Part shown: piece by piece, positions 52,001 through 60,482 of the stretch | Layout of the letters: each line of letters begins with the position of its first letter | Position numbering within the stretch: the stretch's first letter is position 1 | Source: Clostridium sp. UBA699 | GTDB lineage: Bacteria > Bacillota > Clostridia > Clostridiales > Clostridiaceae | Reading direction: 5' to 3' | Length of the DNA stretch: 64,000 nt | Assembly (NCBI GenBank): GCA_002298915.1 | Contig: DBML01000023.1 | Location: 124,001 to 188,000, forward strand | The notes under the pieces: model-generated | Databases searched by the model: none | Seen by the model: only the letters and a program-made list of their open reading frames with translations | What the model was told of the DNA's origin: nothing | Translations under genes and position numbers: made by a program

Positions 52001-53371
52001 ATAAGGGTCAGGTCGCTCAACGCGGCCGTGCTTGAGAGGGACAGCTCGGACTTTGTTCCCAAAAGGGTCAAAGCAGAGGACAAAAGGGTCCTTTTCACAA
52101 AGGAAATGAGGAAGGACCACACAATCCTTTGCCCGCAGATGTCTCCTATCCACTTCAACCTCATACAGGCCGCGTTCAGGGCTGCAGGCTACAACCTTGA
52201 GGTGCTGCCTTCCGTGGACAAAAAGGCTGTAGACGAGGGGCTGAAGTACGTAAACAACGATGCCTGCTACCCTTCGATCATAGTCGTGGGACAGCTGATA
52301 GAGGCCCTGAAATCAGGGAAATACGACATCAACAACACCTCAGTCATAATATCGCAGACAGGCGGCGGCTGCAGGGCAACAAACTATATCGGGTTCCTAA
52401 GGAAAGCCCTCAAGGAAGCGGGGCTGGAGCACATTCCGGTAATATCGCTGAACCTGGTGGGCATGGAGAAGAACCCTGGTTTCAAGCTGACCCCTGTCCT
52501 GCTGAACAGGCTTATCATGGCGCTGGTATACGGCGACATCCTTATGAGGGTTCTGTACAGGGTAAGGCCTTACGAGAAGATAAAGGGCTCGGCAAACCTC
52601 CTGTTCGACAAATGGGAAGCCCGCTGCATAGAGAATGTCAGGAACGGCAACCCTTTCACCTTCAAGCACAACATGTACAGGCTCGTCAGGGATTTCGACA
52701 GCCTGGAGATAAACAGCGTTGTCAAGCCTAAGGTTGGAATAGTTGGGGAAATCCTTGTAAAGTTCCATCCGACTGCAAACAACAACATCGTGGACATAAT
52801 CGAAGCTGAAGGGGCCGAAGCTGTGATGCCGGACCTGCTGGACTTCCTTCTATACTGCGCTTACGACGGAAACTTCAAGTACGAGTATCTTGCAGGAACG
52901 AAGAAGAACAGGATGATAAGGAACGCGTTCATAGAATTCCTCGAGTTCTACAGGAAGCATGCAAAGTGGGCTCTTTCAAGGAGCAAGAGGTTCACGCCTC
53001 CGGAGACCATATACGAGCTTGCAAAAGGCGCAGAACCGATAGTATCCCTGGGGCACCAGACCGGAGAGGGATGGTTCCTGACAGCAGAGATGGTCGAGCT
53101 GATACAGAGCGGAGTGAAGAACATCGTGTGCATGCAGCCATTCGCCTGCCTGCCTAACCACGTCACAGGCAAGGGAATGATAAAGGAACTGAAGAGGGTT
53201 TACCCTGGGGCCAACATAGCAGCGATCGATTATGACCCTGGCGCCAGCGAGGTTAACCAGCTCAACAGGATAAAGCTCATGCTGTCCGTTGCCTTCAAGG
53301 CTATGAACGATGAAAATAACAAGGCGGAAGCAAAAAAGAAAGCAGCTGCACAAAATAACTTGACAGTTTGA
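49088..53371 (+). CDS. Large fusion: two dehydratase-activator ATPase domains plus 2-hydroxyacyl-CoA dehydratase-like half
   Basis: 1427 residues. Domain 1 (about 1-280): BadF/BadG ATPase, GLDVGSTTVKVVIS, VIELGGEDAK, Cys in NGTCAGGTGAF and AARCGVFAK. Domain 2 (about 320-590): a second ATPase, GIDAGSTTTKAALV, LDIGGQDMK, Cys in NEACSSGCGSF and SRCTVFMN. Then a DUF2229-type region with RRCGKCANSCLL (about 600-880), and an HgdB-like C-terminal part with LCPQMSPIHF, NDACYPSIIV, TGGGCRATNYIG and MQPFACLPNHVTG. Both ATPases keep cluster Cys. This joins activator and reductase in one chain; the reaction is unknown. GGTGA precedes the ATG. Confidence 0.9.
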   Translation: MGNVLHMGLDVGSTTVKVVISDKNDCALYSTYQRHFSDIKSTIINVISEAYEHFRDKELTIMITGSGGLSVSKWLDVPFIQEVIACTNTVERYIPSTDVVIELGGEDAKITFFDGGIDQRMNGTCAGGTGAFIDQMASLLQTDAQGLNELAKNYKIIYPIAARCGVFAKTDIQPLLNEGAAKEDIAASVFQSVVNQTISGLACGKSIKGNVAFLGGPLHFLSELRQRFIETLGLTEKQVIFPKNSQLFVAMGAALASKEGDRMSFSTLMERLPKLSEKSDDQVETLKPLFADEAEFREFKDRHSRYAVRRKNLEEYSGSCYLGIDAGSTTTKAALVDEEGNLLYSYYGSNEGSPMASVVKILKEMYSRTHPGITIANSAVTGYGESLIQAGLSVDIGEVETVAHYKAASFFQPGVDFILDIGGQDMKCLKIKDGVIDSIMLNEACSSGCGSFIETFAHSLNTGVKDFAREALISRNPVDLGSRCTVFMNSRVKQSQKEGATVGDISAGLAYSVIKNAIFKVIKIRNPKELGNSIIVQGGTFYNDAVLRAFELISEREAVRPDIAGIMGAFGAALIAKERCKEGHVSSILNADELDSFTMEADMRRCGKCANSCLLTVNRFSDGREFISGNRCERGIGEEVNKEHIPNLFDYKYRRIFEYKPLKKEEASRGSVGIPRVLNMYENYPFWFTIFTELGFRVEISPRSSKKIYEMGIETIPSESACYPAKITHGHIASLISSGLKFIFYPCIPNEQKEQAEATNNFNCPIVTSYPDVIKNNMDGLKDNGVRFLSCFLPLDNKERLAERLCQELKDFNVSLDEVRKAVEKGYAEDECVKEDIRKQGEEVLQYLKRTGRKGVVLAGRPYHVDPEINHGIPNIITSYGMAVLTEDSVAHLGHVERPLRVVDQWVYHSRLYAAASFVADRKELELIQLNSFGCGLDAVTTDQVQEILSRNEKIYTCLKIDEGSNLGAVKIRVRSLNAAVLERDSSDFVPKRVKAEDKRVLFTKEMRKDHTILCPQMSPIHFNLIQAAFRAAGYNLEVLPSVDKKAVDEGLKYVNNDACYPSIIVVGQLIEALKSGKYDINNTSVIISQTGGGCRATNYIGFLRKALKEAGLEHIPVISLNLVGMEKNPGFKLTPVLLNRLIMALVYGDILMRVLYRVRPYEKIKGSANLLFDKWEARCIENVRNGNPFTFKHNMYRLVRDFDSLEINSVVKPKVGIVGEILVKFHPTANNNIVDIIEAEGAEAVMPDLLDFLLYCAYDGNFKYEYLAGTKKNRMIRNAFIEFLEFYRKHAKWALSRSKRFTPPETIYELAKGAEPIVSLGHQTGEGWFLTAEMVELIQSGVKNIVCMQPFACLPNHVTGKGMIKELKRVYPGANIAAIDYDPGASEVNQLNRIKLMLSVAFKAMNDENNKAEAKKKAAAQNNLTV

Positions 53372-53387
53372 TTTTAAAGAATATAAT
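53360..53387 (+). promoter_or_regulatory. Promoter of valS-folC
   Basis: TTGACA (53360-53365), 16-base spacer, TATAAT (53382-53387). The -35 overlaps the last codons of the upstream gene. Confidence 0.75.
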
Positions 53388-53393
53388 TATTAT

Positions 53394-53645
53394 TAACACA
53401 ATATCGAGCTTTGATGAAGAGGAGTAAGGAAAAAGAGGTATGAAGAGAGGGAGGCCGGCACGCTGTAAGGCTTTCTATACTGAACATCCTGAAGGTAGCT
53501 TCGGAGCTTCTCTGCTGAACTTCCAGTAGGCAGGGACGGTTATCTTAACCGTTAGAATTTCAAGAGCCTGTATTTTTTATGCAGGAAAAAAGGTGGTAAC
53601 GCGGATCCTCGTCCTTTTATAGGGCGGGGATTATTTTTATTTTTA
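53394..53645 (+). promoter_or_regulatory. T-box leader (valine) of valS
   Basis: Stem I begins near 53413 (GAAGAGGAGTA). It has an AG bulge (AGAGAGG), a GCTG terminal loop and the specifier GTA (53495-53497) in TGAAGGTAGC, a valine codon. The T-box AGGTGGTAACGCGG is at 53591-53604. The terminator ATCCTCGTCC (53605-53614) with GGGCGGGGAT (53622-53631) ends in TTATTTTTATTTTT. Uncharged tRNA-Val would stabilise the antiterminator and allow valS expression. It fills the whole 288-base gap. Confidence 0.92.
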
Positions 53646-53659
53646 AGGAGGAAAAACAT

Positions 53660-56308
53660 ATGGAAGATTCAAAAAACCTTGCGAAAAACTACGATCCGAA
53701 GGAGTTTGAAGAGAGACTTTACAGCATGTGGCAGGACAGAGGCTACTTCACGCCTGAGATCGATAAAGACAAGAAGCCTTATACGATTGTGCTGCCTCCG
53801 CCTAACATAACAGGCAAGCTGCACCTGGGGCACGCCCTCGACGACACCATCCAGGACATAATTATAAGGACAAAGAGGATGCAGGGTTACTGCACGCTTT
53901 GGCTTCCTGGAGAGGACCATGCAAGCATAGCCACTGAGGTCAAGGTTGAGAACGAGCTCCTGAAACAGGGCCTCAAGAAGAGGGAGATGGGAAGGGAAGC
54001 GTTCCTGGAGAAGGTATGGGAATGGGCCGAAGAGTACAGGGAAAGGATAGCCGGACAGGTCAAGAAGCTGGGCTGCTCCTGCGACTTCACAAGGGAAGCT
54101 TTCACCATGGACGAAAAGCTCAACAAAGCTGTAAGGACGATGTTCGTAAAGCTGTACAACGACGGCCTGATATACCAGGGCAACAGGATAATCAACTGGT
54201 GCCCTAAGTGCAAGACCGCGATCTCCGACGCCGAGATAGAGTACGCAGAGCAGGAAGGAAGCTTCTGGCACATAAAGTACCCTTATGCGGAGGGAGAAGG
54301 CTACGTTGTGATCGCCACAACAAGGCCTGAGACCATGCTGGGGGACGTTGCGGTAGCTGTAAACCCTGGCGATGACAGGTACAAGGACCTTGTAGGGAAG
54401 AAGGTAATACTCCCGCTCCTGAACAAGGAGATTCCTGTAATCGCGGACGACTACGTAGACATGGAGTTCGGCACTGGCGTGGTAAAGATAACTCCTGCGC
54501 ACGACCCTAACGACTACCAGGTAGGACAGAGGCATGGCCTTCCAGAGCCTAACATAATGCACGAGGACGGAAGCATAAACCTCAAGGGCTCTAAGTACGA
54601 CGGGCTCGACAGGTACGAAGCCAGGAAGGCGATCGTTGCCGACCTGAAGGAGCAGGGCCTGCTTGTGAAGACAGAGGTCCACAACCACAACGTAGGCTGC
54701 CACGACAGATGCGGCGTTGTAATAGAGCCGATGACTTCGAAGCAGTGGTTCGTAAAGATGGAGCCTCTCGCTGAGCCTGCGATAAAGGTTGTCAGGGACA
54801 AGACTATAAAGTTCGTTCCTGAAAGGTTCGACAAGACCTACTTCAACTGGATGGAGAACATCCAGGACTGGTGCATATCGAGGCAGCTCTGGTGGGGACA
54901 CAGGATACCTGTATACTACTGCAAGGACTGCGGCGAGGTCATCGTTTCAGCTGAACCGGTAGCGAAGTGCACGAAGTGCGGAAGCACCAACGTTGAGCAG
55001 GACAACGACGTCCTCGACACATGGTTCAGCTCGGCTCTATGGCCGTTCTCGACCCTCGGCTGGCCTGACGAGACGGCTGACCTGAAGTACTTCTACCCTA
55101 ACAGCACACTGGTAACGGGCTACGACATAATATTCTTCTGGGTTGCAAGGATGATATTCAGCGGCCTGTACTGCATGGACGACATCCCTTTCGACAACGT
55201 CCTAATCCACGGAATTGTTAGGGATTCGGAGGGAAGGAAGATGTCCAAATCCCTCGGAAACGGAGTTGACCCGATCGAGGTTATCGACCAGTACGGAGCG
55301 GACGCGCTTAGGTTCACGCTCATAAACGGAAACACCCCAGGAAACGACATAAGGTACTACCCGGAAAGGGTTGAAGCTTCAAGGAACTTCGCCAACAAGA
55401 TATGGAACGCTTCGAGGTTTGTTCTCATGAACCTTGACAAGGACATCATGGACAAATACAAGGACAGCAGGAACTACTCCGTAGCAGACAAATGGATAAT
55501 GTCTAAGGCGAACTACCTCGTCAAGGAGATCACAGACAACATAGAGAAGTTCGAGCTAGGGCTCGCATCGCAGAAGGTCTACGACTTCATCTGGGGCGAA
55601 TTCTGCGACTGGTACATCGAGCTTGTTAAACCTGTGATGTACGGTGACGACGAGGAAGCCAAGGGGGTTGCGTACAACGTGCTCCACGACACGCTGGCAA
55701 AGAGCCTCCAGCTCCTTCACCCGTTCATGCCTTTCATCACAGAGGAGATATACTCGCACCTCTACACAGGATTCGACGCGATAGCAATATCGAAGTGGCC
55801 TGAATACGATGAGGCTGCGTATGACCAGAAAGCCGAGACAGACATGGAGTACATCATCGAGGCAATCAAGGCTGTAAGGAACGTCAGAACTGAGATGAAC
55901 GTACCGCCTTCAAAGAAGGCGCTGGTCAAGGTGTTCGTTACCGAAAGCGACGCGGCGACAGCGTTCGAGGACGGCGAAGCGTACTTCATAAAGCTTGCAT
56001 CAGCCAGCGGAGTTGAATACATCGACAGCAAGGACAGCCTGCCAGACAAGATAGTTTCCATCGTATCCAGGGGCGCAGAGATGTTCATACCTATGATGGA
56101 GCTCATCGACGCCGAAAAGGAGATCGAAAGGCTCACCAAGGAAAAGGAAAACCTCGAGAAGGAAATCGAAAGGGTAAAAGCTAAGCTCGCAAACGAAAGG
56201 TTCGTCTCAAAAGCACCTGCCGAGGTTGTTGAAGAGGAAAGGGCCAAGGGAGAGAAATACCAGGAGATGCTTGCAGCCGTAATAGAGAGACTCGACGTCT
56301 TCAAATAG
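53660..56308 (+). CDS. valS: Valine-tRNA ligase
   Basis: Charges tRNA-Val. The 882-residue class I enzyme has PPNITGKLHLGHAL (HIGH-type), the KMSKS loop (GRKMSKSLGNG), zinc-type Cys in WCPKCK and CTKCG segments, an editing domain in the middle (TTRPETMLGDVAVAVNP) and a C-terminal coiled coil (about 815-875, rich in Glu and Lys). AAGGAGG precedes the ATG. Regulated by the T-box; folC follows 14 bases later, presumably on the same transcript. Confidence 0.97.
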   Translation: MEDSKNLAKNYDPKEFEERLYSMWQDRGYFTPEIDKDKKPYTIVLPPPNITGKLHLGHALDDTIQDIIIRTKRMQGYCTLWLPGEDHASIATEVKVENELLKQGLKKREMGREAFLEKVWEWAEEYRERIAGQVKKLGCSCDFTREAFTMDEKLNKAVRTMFVKLYNDGLIYQGNRIINWCPKCKTAISDAEIEYAEQEGSFWHIKYPYAEGEGYVVIATTRPETMLGDVAVAVNPGDDRYKDLVGKKVILPLLNKEIPVIADDYVDMEFGTGVVKITPAHDPNDYQVGQRHGLPEPNIMHEDGSINLKGSKYDGLDRYEARKAIVADLKEQGLLVKTEVHNHNVGCHDRCGVVIEPMTSKQWFVKMEPLAEPAIKVVRDKTIKFVPERFDKTYFNWMENIQDWCISRQLWWGHRIPVYYCKDCGEVIVSAEPVAKCTKCGSTNVEQDNDVLDTWFSSALWPFSTLGWPDETADLKYFYPNSTLVTGYDIIFFWVARMIFSGLYCMDDIPFDNVLIHGIVRDSEGRKMSKSLGNGVDPIEVIDQYGADALRFTLINGNTPGNDIRYYPERVEASRNFANKIWNASRFVLMNLDKDIMDKYKDSRNYSVADKWIMSKANYLVKEITDNIEKFELGLASQKVYDFIWGEFCDWYIELVKPVMYGDDEEAKGVAYNVLHDTLAKSLQLLHPFMPFITEEIYSHLYTGFDAIAISKWPEYDEAAYDQKAETDMEYIIEAIKAVRNVRTEMNVPPSKKALVKVFVTESDAATAFEDGEAYFIKLASASGVEYIDSKDSLPDKIVSIVSRGAEMFIPMMELIDAEKEIERLTKEKENLEKEIERVKAKLANERFVSKAPAEVVEEERAKGEKYQEMLAAVIERLDVFK

Positions 56309-56322
56309 GCGGGGGAGAAAAG

Positions 56323-57612
56323 ATGAATTACGAAGCCGCAATGGCATACATTCACAACACGGCTAAATTCGGAAGCAACCTGGGCCTGGAGAGAACCGAG
56401 AAGATCCTCGAGTTCCTTGGAAACCCGCAGGACAGAATAAAATGCATACACGTCGCGGGCACCAACGGAAAAGGCTCCACGACAGCCATGCTGACCAGGA
56501 TCCTGATCGAAGCTGGATACAAGACGGGGATGTATACATCCCCGTACCTCGAGGAGTTCGAGGAAAGGATACAGGTGGACGGGATGAACATCCCCAGGGA
56601 GGACCTGGCCAAGGTCGTGACGGATGTATCGGGGGCTGTGGATAAGGTGATATCCCTTGGCTATGACCACCCTACCGAGTTCGAGATAATAACCTGCGCC
56701 ATGTTCAAGTACTTCAGCGATGTGAGAGTGGACTGCGCGGTCGTCGAGGTTGGGCTAGGGGGAAGGCTGGACTCAACAAACGTCATGACTCCGGTGCTTA
56801 GCGTAATCACCTCCATCAGCCTCGACCACACGGGCGTGCTCGGTGACACCCTCAGGGAGATCGCAGGCGAAAAAGCCGGGATCATAAAGAAGGGCGTCCC
56901 GGTGGTCTCCTACCCTCAGGAAGAGGAAGCTGGAAAGGTGATCGAGGATGCCTGCAGCAGGCTAGGCTGCGAGCTCATCGAGGTGCAGCCTGACTCGGGA
57001 GAGTTCCTGGAGGTCAGCCGCCGGGGACAGAAAATAAGGATCAGGACTGCAAAGGGCTCCTACGAGCCTGAGCTGTCGCTGCTTGGAAAACACCAGATAA
57101 TGAACTGCGCCGTCGCGGTTTCTGCCGCTGAGAAGCTGCAGGAGCTGGGGTTCGGGATAAGCAGGGATAATGTGATCAGCGCCCTTGGCAAGGTCAGATG
57201 GATAGGAAGGCTCGAGGTTCTCAGAGAAGAGCCGCTCGTCGTCATAGACGGCGCTCACAACATCGAGGGCATAACACTGCTGAGCGAAAGCCTGAAGTCC
57301 TACTTCAGCTACAAAAGGCTTGTGCTTATAATAGGAATACTGAAGGACAAGCAGGTAGGGGACATGATCGGAGTGCTAGCTCCTCAGGCATACCGAGTCA
57401 TAGCTGTGACGCCTAACAGCGAGAGAGCAGAAAGTGCGGCGGAGCTCAACGAGGTAATACTGGAGTTCAACAGCGCCTCCGAAGCCTGCGGCGAGTATGC
57501 CGAGGCTTATGAGAAGGCCCTCGGGTATGCAGGAAAGGACGACATGATCCTTGTGTGCGGTTCGCTCTACATGATCGGAGACATGAGGAAGGTAATAAGG
57601 TCACGGAAGTAA
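56323..57612 (+). CDS. folC: Folylpolyglutamate synthase/dihydrofolate synthase
   Basis: Adds glutamate to folates (and possibly to dihydropteroate). The 429-residue Mur-ligase-type protein has the P-loop HVAGTNGKGSTTAML, the omega-loop region TSPYLEEFEERIQVDG and VVEVGLGGRLDSTN. The valS-folC order is common in Firmicutes. GCGGGGGAG precedes the ATG. Confidence 0.96.
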   Translation: MNYEAAMAYIHNTAKFGSNLGLERTEKILEFLGNPQDRIKCIHVAGTNGKGSTTAMLTRILIEAGYKTGMYTSPYLEEFEERIQVDGMNIPREDLAKVVTDVSGAVDKVISLGYDHPTEFEIITCAMFKYFSDVRVDCAVVEVGLGGRLDSTNVMTPVLSVITSISLDHTGVLGDTLREIAGEKAGIIKKGVPVVSYPQEEEAGKVIEDACSRLGCELIEVQPDSGEFLEVSRRGQKIRIRTAKGSYEPELSLLGKHQIMNCAVAVSAAEKLQELGFGISRDNVISALGKVRWIGRLEVLREEPLVVIDGAHNIEGITLLSESLKSYFSYKRLVLIIGILKDKQVGDMIGVLAPQAYRVIAVTPNSERAESAAELNEVILEFNSASEACGEYAEAYEKALGYAGKDDMILVCGSLYMIGDMRKVIRSRK

Positions 57613-57629
57613 ATAGTGAGCTGCAATCG

Positions 57630-57658
57630 AAGCACAGGTTCGCGCCTGTGCTTTGATT
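57630..57658 (+). terminator. Terminator after folC
   Basis: AAGCACAGG (57630-57638), loop TTCGCG, CCTGTGCTT (57645-57653), tail TGATTTAT. Its tail overlaps the -35 of the next promoter. Confidence 0.8.
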
Positions 57659-57682
57659 TATATGAGGAAGCTGTTGTATACT
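57653..57682 (+). promoter_or_regulatory. Candidate promoter of the leucine-rich-repeat gene
   Basis: TTGATT (57653-57658), 18-base spacer, TATACT (57677-57682). Confidence 0.5.
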
Positions 57683-57716
57683 ATTATCAAGAAGTGATTC
57701 GGGAGGTTATTTTTCA

Positions 57717-58490
57717 GTGATTCATGAGTTAATTAGAAACAAGCCGGAAATGAATAGACAAAACGGCAAACGACTGAGTATCTATGGCGACATGAAAAGC
57801 ATCGACAAGCTGGAAGGTATTAAGGATGTCGAACATTTATACATAATAAATATAAAGCAAGCTGAATTTGACTATTTAACAAAGAAGTATGCTTCAAGAT
57901 TCGAATTCATATACTTCTATAACATGAAAGTATCTGATCTTTCGGGACTTTCAAGGCTGAAAAATTTAAAATACCTGGCTTTGGTCTGCAATACAAAGGC
58001 TGAAAGGCTTTGGGACGTTAAAGAGAACGTGAGCCTCCATGAGCTATACATATCCGATTTTCCTAAACTCGGGACACTTGAGCAGTTGGAAGGAGCAGAG
58101 TCTATCAGAAACCTTGACTTAAGCGGTGGAATTTGGAACACTCTTAAGGTCGACAGTCTTAAACCTTTGGAGAAACTGAAGCATTTGAAAGTGTTATCAC
58201 TACAGAATATTAAGGTTGAGAATGGGGGGATTATTCCTCTTTCAGGACTCTTAAATCTTGAAGAACTAATATTGTCAAATCAATTTCCTACGAAAGAATA
58301 TGCTTTATTGTCAACAAAGCTTATAACAACAGACTGCGAATATTTCAAGCCATACGTAAAACTTGGACAAAGTATTGATGATAAGGATATTATGATTATT
58401 GGCAAAGGTAAACCTTTATTGAATTCTATCCGTGACGAAGAAAGAATTAAAAAATACGTGAAGGAATTCGAGCTCTTAAAGAAATGCTAA
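57717..58490 (+). CDS. Leucine-rich-repeat-like hypothetical protein
   Basis: 257 residues, GTG start with GGGAGG 10 bases upstream. Repeating LxxLxxL segments (LSGLSRLKNLKYLALVCN, LKPLEKLKHLKVLSL, LSGLLNLEELILSN) indicate leucine-rich repeats without signal peptide or anchor. It is clearly more A/T-rich than its neighbours, with AAA, ATT and TTA codons where they use AAG, ATA/ATC and CTC. That suggests later acquisition. Isolated by its own promoter. Binding partner unknown. Confidence 0.75.
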   Translation: MIHELIRNKPEMNRQNGKRLSIYGDMKSIDKLEGIKDVEHLYIINIKQAEFDYLTKKYASRFEFIYFYNMKVSDLSGLSRLKNLKYLALVCNTKAERLWDVKENVSLHELYISDFPKLGTLEQLEGAESIRNLDLSGGIWNTLKVDSLKPLEKLKHLKVLSLQNIKVENGGIIPLSGLLNLEELILSNQFPTKEYALLSTKLITTDCEYFKPYVKLGQSIDDKDIMIIGKGKPLLNSIRDEERIKKYVKEFELLKKC

Positions 58491-58542
58491 AAATAATGTT
58501 TTACAAAAAATATATTAAATATAAATTTAGGAGGTAGTTAAA

Positions 58543-58848
58543 ATGCAGTTCATAGTAACAGGTTATGACGGTACAGACGAGAATGCTTTGGAGAGAAGGC
58601 TCGCAGCCAGAGCCGAGCACTTGAAATCCGTTGAGGAAAGGTTCGAGGCAGGAGAGTTCCTTTACGGGATAGCGCTTCTTGATGAAGAAGGAAAGATGAA
58701 GGGCTCCATGATGGTCGTCCAGTACCCGACAAGGGAAGAGCTGGACAAGTGGCTTGAGGTTGAACCTTATGTGACTGGAAACGTATGGCAGAAAATAGAT
58801 ATACAGCCTTGCAGCGTGGCACCGATTTTCATGAAACTATACGAGTAG
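58543..58848 (+). CDS. YciI family protein
   Basis: 101 residues, MQFIVTGYDGTDENALERRL with RAEHLKSVEERFEAGEFLYG and the C-terminal WLEVEPYVTGNVWQKIDIQP, matching the small YciI-like fold (ferredoxin-like dimer with conserved His and Asp). Biochemical role not established. AGGAGG precedes the ATG. Confidence 0.9.
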   Translation: MQFIVTGYDGTDENALERRLAARAEHLKSVEERFEAGEFLYGIALLDEEGKMKGSMMVVQYPTREELDKWLEVEPYVTGNVWQKIDIQPCSVAPIFMKLYE

Positions 58849-58854
58849 GATTTT

Positions 58855-58893
58855 AGGGGATTTACTGGAGTAAGTCCCCTTCTGCTTGATTTA
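58855..58893 (+). terminator. Terminator after yciI-like gene
   Basis: AGGGGATTT (58855-58863) pairs with AAGTCCCCT (58872-58880) around an ACTGGAGT loop region, tail TCTGCTTGATTT. Confidence 0.65.
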
Positions 58894-58960
58894 TCTGAAG
58901 CAAAAACTTAATATGTTTTATGGGGGACAGTAAAATAACCGGACTGGAGGACATGAAGAC

Positions 58961-59635
58961 TTGATAAAAAATATATTTATTCAGCATCCGATTCACGAAT
59001 CGGTTGTATTCGGAGCCCTGCTTGCGATAGTGGGAGGTTTTCTTGACGCATACAATTTCATATGCAGGGACGGGGTCTTCGCCAACGCGCAGACTGGGAA
59101 CATAGTGCTGGTGGGCGTATATGCCGCACAGGGAGACTGGGGACAAGCTCTGATTCATGTCCCTCCCATAGCAGCTTTTGTTTTGGGCGTGGCTTTCGTA
59201 GAGTGGACAAAGGACACGACGTCGAAATTTCATATGCTTGACTGGAAAAGGATAGTCCTGGTCATCGAGATCATAGTGCTGATCATTGTGGGGTTTATCC
59301 CGAGCACTTTCTCGAACCTTATTGTGACGGTCATAATTTCGTTCGTCACTTCGGTGCAGGTATCCTCCTTCCGAAAGCTTGTGGACATACCGTTTGCGAC
59401 CACCATGTCTACAGGCAACCTAAGGACGGCCTCGCATGCAGCCTATAACGCTTTCACCAAGAAGGACCGTGCTTCGGGAGTCCGAGCCGCGCGCCTTTTT
59501 GCGATCATATTTTTCTTTATTTTCGGGGCTTTCCTGGGCGGTATGCTTACTTTTTCTGCAGGGATCAGGTCGGTATGGTGCGCGGCGCTCATACTCGTTT
59601 TCGCAGTTATCTTGTTCAAGGGGGAGGGAAAATAA
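58961..59635 (+). CDS. DUF1275 (YoaK) family membrane protein
   Basis: 224 residues, about six hydrophobic segments. The N-terminal FGALLAIVGGFLDAYNFI, then NAQTGNIVLVG and TTMSTGNLRTASHAAYNAF are the repeated family motifs. A TTG start at 58961 is used, with GGAGG about 10 bases upstream. Function unknown; a small transporter is possible. The next gene starts 1 base after the stop. Confidence 0.87.
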   Translation: MIKNIFIQHPIHESVVFGALLAIVGGFLDAYNFICRDGVFANAQTGNIVLVGVYAAQGDWGQALIHVPPIAAFVLGVAFVEWTKDTTSKFHMLDWKRIVLVIEIIVLIIVGFIPSTFSNLIVTVIISFVTSVQVSSFRKLVDIPFATTMSTGNLRTASHAAYNAFTKKDRASGVRAARLFAIIFFFIFGAFLGGMLTFSAGIRSVWCAALILVFAVILFKGEGK

Positions 59636-59636
59636 G

Positions 59637-60113
59637 ATGAAGTTCAAGATGCCTTTGATAGCTGTTTCGGACATGGCGGTTTCAAGGAAGTTCTACGAGG
59701 ATGTCATGAACCAGAAGGTCGTGCTGGATTTTGGTGAGAACATAACCTTCGAGGGTGATTTCTCACTGCAGACGAAGTCTTCCTGGTCGAGATTCATCCA
59801 AAGGGATGAAAAGGACATCCTGTCGAAGCCTGACAACTTCGAGCTATACTTCGAGGAGAGGGCTTTCGACGAGTTCGTGGAACGCCTGAGATCCCTTGAG
59901 GTCGAGTATTTGCATGGCGTCGTTGAGTATCCGTGGGGGCAGAGGGTAGTAAGGTTCTACGACCCAGATATGCATATAGTCGAGGTTGGGGAAAGCATGG
60001 AGGAGGTCATCAGGAGGTTCATCGGGCAGGGGCTTACTGTTGAGGAAACCTCGGTTCGGACGCAGCATCCTGTTGAATATATAAAGAACGTGCTGGGAAA
60101 CGAACTGGGCTGA
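59637..60113 (+). CDS. VOC (glyoxalase/bleomycin-resistance-like) family protein
   Basis: 158 residues. MPLIAVSDMAVSRKFYEDVMNQKV and HGVVEYPWGQRVVRFYDPDMHIVEVGE are the two halves of a vicinal oxygen chelate domain. The C-terminal GLTVEETSVRTQHPVEYIKN is an added helical tail. ATG at 59637 with GGGGAGGG upstream; longer in-frame starts run into the DUF1275 gene. Substrate unknown; the metal site looks incomplete. Confidence 0.85.
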   Translation: MKFKMPLIAVSDMAVSRKFYEDVMNQKVVLDFGENITFEGDFSLQTKSSWSRFIQRDEKDILSKPDNFELYFEERAFDEFVERLRSLEVEYLHGVVEYPWGQRVVRFYDPDMHIVEVGESMEEVIRRFIGQGLTVEETSVRTQHPVEYIKNVLGNELG

Positions 60114-60162
60114 TCGGCGGAAAGCAGGGCTTTTTAACGTCGCATGCAGTCAGGAAGATGAA

Positions 60163-60203
60163 AAAACGCAGTCCTTTCATATGGAAGGAACTGCGTTTTC
60201 TGT
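60163..60203. terminator. Bidirectional terminator between the VOC and TSCPD genes
   Basis: AAAACGCAGTCCTTTC (60163-60178) pairs with GAAGGAACTGCGTTTT (60184-60199) apart from one mismatch and one G-U. There are T-runs on both strands. Confidence 0.75.
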
Positions 60204-60215
60204 CGTCATTTTGAA

Positions 60216-60467
60216 TTATTGTTTTTCAAGCACGAGCGCCTCGATAGCCCTTGCGAACTGGTCCGGGCAGGAAGTGCTCTTGTAGCCGCAGGTGCCTCCC
60301 CTGAGCCTTTTGCATACCTCTGCTGCATCCATGCCTTCAACGAGGCTTGAGATTCCCTTGAGGTTGCCGTCGCAGCCTCCTGCGAAGCATACGTTAGTGA
60401 TCTTTCCGTCGATGACGTCGAAGTCTATCTGCCTTGAGCAGACTCCTTCAGGAACAAATGAGTACAT
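60216..60467 (-). CDS. TSCPD domain protein
   Basis: 83 residues. The named motif is present as STSCPDQFA. Other Cys occur in PEGVCSRQI, FAGGCDGNL and GTCGYKS, suggesting metal or cofactor binding; related domains occur in class II ribonucleotide reductases. The ATG at 60467 follows GGAGG by 9 bases. Downstream of the DUF4364 gene in the same direction. Function unknown. Confidence 0.85.
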   Translation of the reverse strand: MYSFVPEGVCSRQIDFDVIDGKITNVCFAGGCDGNLKGISSLVEGMDAAEVCKRLRGGTCGYKSTSCPDQFARAIEALVLEKQ

Positions 60468-60482
60468 AAACAATTACCTCCG

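Noticed and set aside
53669..54901. 410-codon minus-strand ORF
   Set aside because: Shadow of valS; no ribosome site or recognisable domain.
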